DNA of 58,112 nucleotides, from contig JAAZZF010000001.1 of the NCBI GenBank assembly GCA_014239275.1, positions 1-58,112 on the forward strand, written 5' to 3'. The translations under genes were made by a program, and so were the position numbers. Source of the DNA: Flavobacteriaceae bacterium. GTDB taxonomy: Bacteria > Bacteroidota > Bacteroidia > Flavobacteriales > Flavobacteriaceae. Below, piece after piece: positions 52,299 through 58,112 of this stretch. The stretch's first letter is position 1. The number at the start of each line of letters is the position of its first letter. The notes under the pieces are model-generated. The model was not told the origin of the DNA and searched no databases. It saw only the letters and a program-made list of their open reading frames with translations.

Positions 52299-53396
52299 AG
52301 ACTTCACATCCATTACAGTTCTAAATCCAGTATGCATTGAACTTGAGTCTGGAGTGCTTTTCATTCTCATAGAATTTCGAAAACCACTACAATAAGAATC
52401 ATTACATAAAAAACTTCCGCCTCTCATAACTTTTTTTGGGCTATAAGGTTCCATAGGATCATAACTATTTTTTGGACCTTTAGGATTAATAGCCAATTTT
52501 TCTGAACTCATGTTGTAGTAATCTGAATGATACCAATCAGAACACCACTCCCAAACATTTCCGCCAAGATCATAAAATCCAAATCCATTGGGCTGAAAAG
52601 ATTTAACTGGAGCAGTGTAGTAAAACTTGTCTTTCATTTTATTATTTGAAGGAAATTTTCCCTCCCAAATATTAGCTTTTAATATGCCTTCATATACTGG
52701 TTCATTTCCCCAACTATATATATTGTTTATTAAACCCCCTCTTGATGCATATTCAAATTCTGCTTCCGTAGGCAATCTTTTACCTGTCCATTTACAGTAT
52801 GCAATTGCATCATCCCAACTAATATGAACTACAGGATGATTTCCCTTATTTTTTATATTACTATTTTTTCCAAAAGGACTTCTCCAATTGGTCTTTTTTT
52901 CCAACCTCCACCATTGAGTGTAATCGTTCAAATTTGTAACTTCAGTTTCATAAAAAATTAATGAGGCTGGCGACAATAAGCTATCATGAGGTTTTGGTGT
53001 TCCAGGAGGTACTATTTTTTTAATTTCATTCCAATCTATTGCCTTTTCAGCAGTTGTTATGTATCCTGTTGCATCTACAAATTCTTTAAATTGATCATTT
53101 GTAACTTCCGTTTCATCCATCCAAAATGAATTTACTATAACTTTATGTTTTGGAAACTCATCTTGTTTTGCCTCATTATTATCTCCACCCATTTCAAACT
53201 CTCCACCTTTAACAAAGATCATCCCATTAGTATTTCCAGATAAGGCAATTTCAATGTCATATGAATTTTCTGATAAATTTCTTGTGATAGTATTGCTTGG
53301 CATGCAACTATGATCTGATGACGCTTTAGGTTTTTTTGTAATTGTATCACAAGAAAAATAACATAAAAGAGAAAAAATAATAATTCTATGTTTCAT
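52296..53396 (-). CDS. Formylglycine-generating-enzyme-like lipoprotein
   Basis: The 366-residue protein has a lipoprotein signal (MKHRIIIFSLLCYFSC, Cys-16) and an FGE-sulfatase domain (about residues 57-363; MIFVKGGEFEMGG, FWMDETEVTNDQFKEFV, CKWTGKRLPTEAEFEYASRGG, GGNVWEWCSDW). The active-site pair of true FGEs is retained as GGSFLCNDSYCSGFR (C331 and C336, the same spacing as in the human enzyme), unlike the many homologues that lack them. It probably converts sulfatase cysteines to formylglycine. A sulfatase with a CAPAR site is encoded 2.4 kb upstream. Confidence 0.88.
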   Translation of the reverse strand: MKHRIIIFSLLCYFSCDTITKKPKASSDHSCMPSNTITRNLSENSYDIEIALSGNTNGMIFVKGGEFEMGGDNNEAKQDEFPKHKVIVNSFWMDETEVTNDQFKEFVDATGYITTAEKAIDWNEIKKIVPPGTPKPHDSLLSPASLIFYETEVTNLNDYTQWWRLEKKTNWRSPFGKNSNIKNKGNHPVVHISWDDAIAYCKWTGKRLPTEAEFEYASRGGLINNIYSWGNEPVYEGILKANIWEGKFPSNNKMKDKFYYTAPVKSFQPNGFGFYDLGGNVWEWCSDWYHSDYYNMSSEKLAINPKGPKNSYDPMEPYSPKKVMRGGSFLCNDSYCSGFRNSMRMKSTPDSSSMHTGFRTVMDVKS

Positions 53397-53499
53397 TTAG
53401 GATTCTTTTATTAATTAAAAATAGTTGATTTGTTTTTAAATTTATAAATATTGATCTTTTTTTAATGTATTAAATGATTTAAAAAAAACTAAATTGTGG

Positions 53500-53529
53500 T
53501 TGAACTAAAATAATAATTAAATACTTTTA
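53500..53529 (+). promoter_or_regulatory. Promoter-like TTG-N19-TACTTTTA before the DUF4212 gene
   Basis: TTG (53500-53502), 19 bases, then TACTTTTA (53522-53529) match the Bacteroidota spacing, with A in place of the final G of the box. The ATG at 53535 is only five bases beyond, so the transcript would have almost no leader. Confidence 0.45.
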
Positions 53530-53534
53530 TAATT

Positions 53535-53786
53535 ATGAATAAAAAACTCGCTCAACAATATTGGAAAGAAAACTTAAAATACCTGGTGATATTATTATCA
53601 ATTTGGTTTACAGTTTCATTTGGATTTGGAATTTTATTAATTGATGAATTAAATCAAATTAAGATAGCTGGATTTAAGTTAGGCTTTTGGTTTGCTCAGC
53701 AAGGCTCTATTTATGTATTTGTATTACTAATATTTGTGTATATATCTCTAATGAATAGGTTAGACAAAAAATATAATATAAAGTAA
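53535..53786 (+). CDS. DUF4212 small subunit of a sodium/substrate symporter
   Basis: The 83-residue protein has two membrane helices and the family pattern of DUF4212: AQQYWKENLKYLVILLSIWFTVSFGFG, then AGFKLGFWFAQQGSIYVFVLLIFVYI. DUF4212 proteins are encoded directly upstream of large sodium:solute symporters of the VC_2705 type, as here (5-base gap), and are thought to form part of the transporter. Both genes are probably read from the promoter-like sequence just upstream. Confidence 0.92.
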   Translation: MNKKLAQQYWKENLKYLVILLSIWFTVSFGFGILLIDELNQIKIAGFKLGFWFAQQGSIYVFVLLIFVYISLMNRLDKKYNIK

Positions 53787-53791
53787 TTATT

Positions 53792-55462
53792 ATGACTTTA
53801 CAACTTTGGATATGGCTAATGATCGGGTTAACTTTTTCACTATATATAGGAATAGCCTTTTGGTCTAAAGCAGGATCAACAAAAGATTTCTATGTGGCTG
53901 GTGCCGGAGTATCGCCAATAGCAAATGGAATGGCAACTGCAGCAGATTGGATGTCTGCTGCTTCTTTTATTTCAATGGCTGGGCTAATATCTTTTATGGG
54001 ATATGATGGATCAGTTTTTTTAATGGGTTGGACAGGTGGATATGTTTTATTAGCTCTGCTTTTAGCGCCTTATTTAAGAAAATTTGGGAAATTTACTGTT
54101 CCTGATTTTATAGGTGATAGATATTACTCTAATACTGCAAGATTAGTTGCAGTTTTATGTGCATTAATTATATCATTTACTTACGTAGCAGGGCAAATGA
54201 GAGGCGTAGGCTTGGTTTTTTCACGTTACTTAGAAGTAGATATTAATACTGGTGTTGTAATTGGAATGGCAATAGTATTATTTTATGCCGTATTGGGAGG
54301 AATGAAGGGGATTACATATACCCAAGTTGCACAATATTGTGTATTAATTTTTGCTTTCATGGTCCCGGCTATTTTTATTTCTATTCAAATGACTGGTAAT
54401 CCAATTCCTCAACTTGGTTTTGGTTCCCAAGGTGCTGATGGGATTTATCTTTTAGATAAACTCGATGGTCTAAGTATGGAGTTAGGTTTTCACGAATACA
54501 CATCAGGATCCAAATCTATGTTGGATGTATTTTTTATAACAGCTGCACTTATGGTTGGAACAGCAGGGCTTCCACATGTAATCGTGAGATTTTTTACAGT
54601 TAAAAAAGTTAGTGATGCTAGAAAGTCTGCTGGTTGGGCACTTCTATTTATTGCTATTTTATATACTACTGCACCAGCAATAGCAGTATTTGCTAGAACT
54701 AATTTAATTGAAACAGTTAGTGAAAAAAAATATGATGAATTGCCTGGTTGGTTTGACAATTGGGAAAAAACAGGTTTATTAACTTTTGATGATAAAAATA
54801 AAGATGGTATAGTACAATATGTAGCTGATCCACAAATAAATGAACTTACTATTGATAGAGATATAATGGTAATGGCAAATCCTGAAATAGCGGAATTGCC
54901 AAATTGGGTAATTGCTCTTTTAGCAGCAGGTGCCTTAGCTGCTGCACTCTCAACCGCAGCAGGTCTACTTTTAGTAATTTCATCTTCAATATCGCACGAT
55001 CTAATAAAAAAAATAATTAAACCTGACGTTTCTGAAAAAGGTGAACTAATTGCTGCTAGAATTTCTGCCTTTTTTGCAGTTATTATGGCTGGATATTTTG
55101 GAATTAATCCTCCTGGTTTTGTTGCCGCAGTTGTAGCACTGGCTTTTGGTCTAGCTGCCGCTTCTTTTTTTCCCGCTATTGTAATGGGTATTTTCTATAA
55201 AAGAATGAATAAGGAAGGAGCAGTTGCAGGAATGTCAACTGGACTTTTACTTATGCTTTTTTATATGACAAAATTTAAATTTGGATGGTTTGGTGGTGGA
55301 ACAAGTGAAGATTGGTGGTTTGGAATATCTCCTGAAGGTTTTGGTACTTTTGCAATGTTAACTAATTTTATAGTTTCACTTATTGTTTGTCATATAACAA
55401 GTGATCCTCCAAAAGAAATACAAGATTTAGTTGAAAAAATAAGAATACCTTCAACAGAATAA
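53792..55462 (+). CDS. Sodium:solute symporter, VC_2705 subfamily
   Basis: The 556-residue protein has about 13 membrane helices and subfamily features: FYVAGAGVSPIANGMATAADWMSAASFISMAG, a GGMKGITYTQVAQY segment, and LAAALSTAAGLLLVISSSISHDLIKK. A large hydrophilic loop near residues 310-370 contains an EF-hand-like DDKNKDGIVQY sequence. The substrate is uncertain; relatives range from acetate-like organic acids to unknown solutes. It pairs with DUF4212 (5 bases) and precedes the DenV-esterase fusion by 7 bases. Confidence 0.92.
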   Translation: MTLQLWIWLMIGLTFSLYIGIAFWSKAGSTKDFYVAGAGVSPIANGMATAADWMSAASFISMAGLISFMGYDGSVFLMGWTGGYVLLALLLAPYLRKFGKFTVPDFIGDRYYSNTARLVAVLCALIISFTYVAGQMRGVGLVFSRYLEVDINTGVVIGMAIVLFYAVLGGMKGITYTQVAQYCVLIFAFMVPAIFISIQMTGNPIPQLGFGSQGADGIYLLDKLDGLSMELGFHEYTSGSKSMLDVFFITAALMVGTAGLPHVIVRFFTVKKVSDARKSAGWALLFIAILYTTAPAIAVFARTNLIETVSEKKYDELPGWFDNWEKTGLLTFDDKNKDGIVQYVADPQINELTIDRDIMVMANPEIAELPNWVIALLAAGALAAALSTAAGLLLVISSSISHDLIKKIIKPDVSEKGELIAARISAFFAVIMAGYFGINPPGFVAAVVALAFGLAAASFFPAIVMGIFYKRMNKEGAVAGMSTGLLLMLFYMTKFKFGWFGGGTSEDWWFGISPEGFGTFAMLTNFIVSLIVCHITSDPPKEIQDLVEKIRIPSTE

Positions 55463-55469
55463 GAGGTTT

Positions 55470-56636
55470 ATGACAAGAATAAATTTGGTTAATCCGTCAG
55501 AATTAAAAGACCAACATCTTATAGCAGAGTATAGAGAAATAACTATGATTCCAGCAGCACTAAATCGTACATTAAATAGTAAAATTGGTTTAAGGAGAGA
55601 AAAAATAAGCAAAAAATATACTCTTAATTCAGGTCATGTATATTTCTTTTATGATAAAGGAGAGTATCTATACAATAGATATCAAGATATTATAAGAGAG
55701 ATGAAAAATAGAGGATTTAAACCTGATATTAACAGAAAATTTCCAACTAGAATTTTTATAGATAATAATTTATACAATGATTGGATGCCAACTCTAAATG
55801 ATTTAAAAATAATAAGGAAAAGGATATCAGAGAAAATTGCTATGAAACCAAGTTGGTATAATAAAACCAAAAGTATTATTACAAAACCTTTAATATTAAT
55901 GTTCTTCTTTTTAAACACATTAAGTTCTCAAAATTTAGATTTATTTGAAAAAGAAATTTTTATTCAAGGAAAAGACACTCTAAATTACAGAGTTTTAAAG
56001 CCTCAAAATTATGATTCAGAAAAAAGTTATCCTTTACATCTTTTTTTACATGGAGCTGGAGAAAGAGGAAACGATAATGAATTACAACTTGTTCACGGAG
56101 CTAAATTATTTTTAAAAAAAGAAAATAGAGAAAAATATAAGTCTTGGGTAATTTTTCCGCAATCTCCTAAAAATGATTGGTGGGGAGGTTATTATTCTCC
56201 TTATGAATATGATTATCAAGTTGAAAAATCTGATGCTCTAGGTTTAGTTATTAAGCTCATGGATCATTTAGTTAATCGTAAAGATGTTGATAAAGATAAA
56301 GTATATATAAGCGGATTATCCATGGGAGGTTTAGGAACTTTTTCAATACTAAATCAAAGGCCTAATATGTTCGCTGCTGCAACTCCAATTTGTGGTGATG
56401 GTGACCCTAATTCAGTCGATAATTTTGCAAAAAAAGTTAATATTTGGATTTTTCATGGCTCTGCAGATAAAGTTGTTCATCCAAATCAATCATTAAAAAT
56501 GGCTCAAGCCATAATTAATGCTGGAGGAAATCCAAAAGTTACCATTTATGAAAATGTAGAACATAATAGTTGGGATGTAGCTTTTGCAGAAAAAGATTTT
56601 TTAAAATGGATACACTCAAAAACTAAAAAAAATTAA
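55470..56636 (+). CDS. Fusion of a T4 DenV-like pyrimidine-dimer DNA glycosylase and a secreted-type esterase
   Basis: The 388-residue frame joins two unrelated parts. Residues 1-135 form a complete Pyr_excise domain like T4 endonuclease V: the N-terminal TRINL with nucleophile Thr-2, the LIAEYRE segment with catalytic E23, GHVYFFYDKGEYL, and the closing EKIAMKPSWYNK. Immediately after comes a signal-peptide-like stretch (TKPLILMFFFLNTLSSQ, 138-154). An alpha/beta hydrolase of the prolyl-oligopeptidase/esterase type follows (about 155-388; HLFLHGAGERG, GLSMGG with S284, HGSADKVVHP with D333, H365). A hydrolase-only start at ATG 55842 is possible. The gene follows the symporter by 7 bases. Confidence 0.85.
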   Translation: MTRINLVNPSELKDQHLIAEYREITMIPAALNRTLNSKIGLRREKISKKYTLNSGHVYFFYDKGEYLYNRYQDIIREMKNRGFKPDINRKFPTRIFIDNNLYNDWMPTLNDLKIIRKRISEKIAMKPSWYNKTKSIITKPLILMFFFLNTLSSQNLDLFEKEIFIQGKDTLNYRVLKPQNYDSEKSYPLHLFLHGAGERGNDNELQLVHGAKLFLKKENREKYKSWVIFPQSPKNDWWGGYYSPYEYDYQVEKSDALGLVIKLMDHLVNRKDVDKDKVYISGLSMGGLGTFSILNQRPNMFAAATPICGDGDPNSVDNFAKKVNIWIFHGSADKVVHPNQSLKMAQAIINAGGNPKVTIYENVEHNSWDVAFAEKDFLKWIHSKTKKN

Positions 56637-56640
56637 TAAA

Positions 56641-57351
56641 ATGAATCTAAAAAAATTAACATTTCTAATATTAATACTAAATTTTATTATGGACAATAAT
56701 TACTCACAGGATATAAATATAGCTGGAGGTGGGAATTTACAGGATTGGGCTAATTTAAATAAATATCAAAAAAACAATAAAGAATTAAAGAAAATAATTG
56801 AACCTAATAGAGTAGTCTTTATGGGGAATTCCATTACAGAAGGATGGAGTTTTTTTAATAAAAAATTTTTTATTGAAAATCCTTTTGTAAATAGAGGAAT
56901 TAGTGGTCAAACTACTCCACAAATGTTAATTAGATTTAAATCTGATGTTGTAAACTTATCCCCTAAGAGTGTTGTAATTTTGGCTGGCATAAACGATATA
57001 GCAGGAAATACTGGACCAATTTCGATTGAAAATTCTGCTGAAAATATAATTTCTATGGCTGAAATTGCACTGGCTAACAATATTAGTGTTTTTATATGTT
57101 CTACACTTCCAGCATTAGATTTTCCTTGGTCACCTGGATTAAATCCTGCATCAAAAGTGATTAAACTTAATAAGATTTTGAAAGATTACTGCAAAAAAAA
57201 TAATCTCAAATATGTTGATTATTATTCATTTATGTCCGATGAAAATGGAGGCTTAAAAGTTCCTGAATATACTTCAGCTGATGATCTAGTTCATCCAAAT
57301 AAAGCAGGGTATAATGTTATGGAAAAAATTATTTTAAAAGCTTTAAAATAA
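56641..57351 (+). CDS. SGNH/GDSL hydrolase, exported
   Basis: The 236-residue protein has a signal peptide (KKLTFLILILNFIMDNNYSQ) and the SGNH hydrolase blocks: FMGNSITEGW (the catalytic serine block, with Asn replacing Asp of GDS), FVNRGISGQTTPQ, LAGINDIAG, and DDLVHPNKAGY with the catalytic Asp and His. Such enzymes remove acyl or acetyl groups from sugars or lipids. It lies 4 bases after the fused esterase, so the two ester hydrolases are probably co-transcribed with the symporter. Confidence 0.9.
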   Translation: MNLKKLTFLILILNFIMDNNYSQDINIAGGGNLQDWANLNKYQKNNKELKKIIEPNRVVFMGNSITEGWSFFNKKFFIENPFVNRGISGQTTPQMLIRFKSDVVNLSPKSVVILAGINDIAGNTGPISIENSAENIISMAEIALANNISVFICSTLPALDFPWSPGLNPASKVIKLNKILKDYCKKNNLKYVDYYSFMSDENGGLKVPEYTSADDLVHPNKAGYNVMEKIILKALK

Positions 57352-57408
57352 ACTCTAATTAGATTCAAATATTTAATTAAAAAAAAAAAATTATACCTTT
57401 AAATTATT

Positions 57409-58112
57409 GTGGACAATAATTTAAAAAAATATAGGTTGCTTGGATATTTTATTATTCCATTTGTAGCAGCATTATTATTCAAAGGTTTATCTAGTATTCC
57501 TAATGAGAATACGACTGTAATTTCCAAAGAGGATAGTGCTTTCTCAAATTCTAATTTTTCCAATGAAGAAATAAACTTAGTTGATTTTAATTTTGATGTA
57601 AAACCAATTCTTTCAGATAAATGTTATGCTTGCCATGGTCCAGATGAAAAGGCAAGAAAAGCCAATTTAAGACTTGATATTGAAGATGGATTTTATGCTT
57701 CTTTAAAAGACAGTGAAAGTCATTTTATTGTAAATAGGAATAATCCAAATGAAAGTGAAATTCTTAAAAGAATAAATAGTGAAAAAATTGATTATTTGAT
57801 GCCGCCACCTGATTCTAATTTAATACTTTCAGAAAAAGAAAAAAATATTTTGAAAAAATGGATTGATCAAGGTGGAAAATGGGAAAAACATTGGTCATAT
57901 AATAAACCTAAGCTATCCGAAATTCCTTCAACTATTTTTGAGGATTGGACTTCAAATGAAATAGATTATTTTATAGCAAAAAATTTAGAATTAAAAGGAT
58001 TAGAGCCTTCCGAAATGGAAAAAAAAGAAATTTTATTGCGTAGAGTTTCTTTTGATCTTATAGGTCTTCCTCCAACCATCGTAGAGATAGACTCTTTTTT
58101 ATTAGACAAATC
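57409..58112 (+). CDS. PSCyt1/DUF1549-type exported protein (partial)
   Basis: An open frame runs from GTG 57409 to the window edge without a stop, so it is missing from the ORF track. After an N-terminal anchor (RLLGYFIIPFVAALLFKG) it has a Planctomycete-type cytochrome C domain (DVKPILSDKCYACHGPDEKARK with a CxxCH heme motif, then MPPPDS and KKWIDQGGKWEKHW) and the beginning of DUF1549 (EILLRRVSFDLIGLPPT). These large proteins, usually followed by DUF1553, are common beside sulfatases and sugar-degradation genes in marine bacteria. Start codon choice is uncertain. A TACCTTTA box ends 7 bases before the GTG. Confidence 0.85.
   Translation, partial: MDNNLKKYRLLGYFIIPFVAALLFKGLSSIPNENTTVISKEDSAFSNSNFSNEEINLVDFNFDVKPILSDKCYACHGPDEKARKANLRLDIEDGFYASLKDSESHFIVNRNNPNESEILKRINSEKIDYLMPPPDSNLILSEKEKNILKKWIDQGGKWEKHWSYNKPKLSEIPSTIFEDWTSNEIDYFIAKNLELKGLEPSEMEKKEILLRRVSFDLIGLPPTIVEIDSFLLDK

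Noticed and set aside
55470-55880. Phage remnant, because DenV is best known from phage T4
   Set aside because: No other phage gene, integrase or attachment-like repeat is nearby, and DenV homologues occur in many bacterial chromosomes. Base composition does not visibly differ from the neighbours.
57379-57390. Run of 12 A residues as a possible terminator
   Set aside because: No stable hairpin precedes it on either strand. It is more likely part of the AT-rich promoter region of the PSCyt1 gene.
1-58112. CRISPR arrays, insertion sequences, rRNA operons and integrons
   Set aside because: No regularly spaced repeats, transposase-like ORFs, terminal inverted repeats with target duplications, or rRNA sequence were seen on reading the window.

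Overview
The window is a compact, very AT-rich chromosomal segment from a member of the Bacteroidota, almost certainly a marine-type Flavobacteriaceae relative. The evidence is a type IX secretion C-terminal tail at base 1, lipoproteins with short lipoboxes, Bacteroidota-only families (DUF4271, DUF4296, the GYDIA GHMP kinase, a NagB/PIG-L fusion, LptC with the CNNM/CorC-type gene), a bacterial mevalonate pathway, and promoters of the Bacteroidota TTG-N19-TAnnTTTG type. There are two tRNA genes (Leu-UAG and Phe-GAA) and no rRNA, CRISPR array, insertion sequence or prophage. No gene-free stretch exceeds about 220 bases, and five convergent gene pairs overlap at their 3' ends.

Bases 1-18,900 are mostly housekeeping: a cell-surface protein tail and a lipoprotein, a class V aminotransferase, a 2TM-DHFR fusion with fabD, a DegT aminotransferase, KDO transferase WaaA, tRNA-Leu, an M20 dipeptidase, HemW, RuvC, then an envelope block read leftwards (CoaX, outer-membrane protein, TPR protein, LptC, small membrane protein, CNNM/CBS protein, PpiD-like foldase).

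Bases 19,000-24,700 hold a sugar-oxidation cluster: GMC oxidoreductase with a gluconate-dehydrogenase subunit 3-like partner, a DUF1080 lipoprotein, a Tat-exported Gfo/Idh/MocA oxidoreductase and a divergent ThuA protein. Together these resemble the 3-keto-glycoside route. Bases 24,650-31,800 are a long leftward run: a degenerate pseudouridine-synthase homologue, UbiA prenyltransferase, mevalonate kinase, diphosphomevalonate decarboxylase, ferredoxin-NADP reductase, NifU, Mrp/ApbC, an alkyltransferase-like protein and TrmB. A PhoB/PhoR-type two-component pair, a LuxE-like protein, TyrS, an epimerase, DUF4296, dihydroorotase, a dolichol-phosphate-mannose-synthase-like enzyme, DUF4271 and HemD follow.

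Bases 41,000-50,000 are an amino-sugar and sulfated-glycan region (thioredoxin-like protein, POT transporter, CutC, NagB/PIG-L, sodium symporter, nucleotidyltransferase, sulfatase lipoprotein). HMG-CoA reductase and the GYDIA kinase at 50-52 kb supply the rest of the mevalonate route seen here. Downstream lies a formylglycine-generating-enzyme lipoprotein that could activate the nearby sulfatase. The window ends with a DUF4212/sodium-symporter pair, an unusual in-frame fusion of a T4 DenV-type DNA glycosylase to a secreted-type esterase, an SGNH hydrolase and the start of a PSCyt1/DUF1549 protein.

The observations most worth a second look are the DenV-esterase fusion (55470-56636), a sigma-54-like promoter followed by a strong terminator in the 52.2 kb convergent gap (candidate small RNA), -7 boxes placed so close to start codons that transcripts would be leaderless, and the pseudouridine-synthase homologue that has lost two catalytic motifs.
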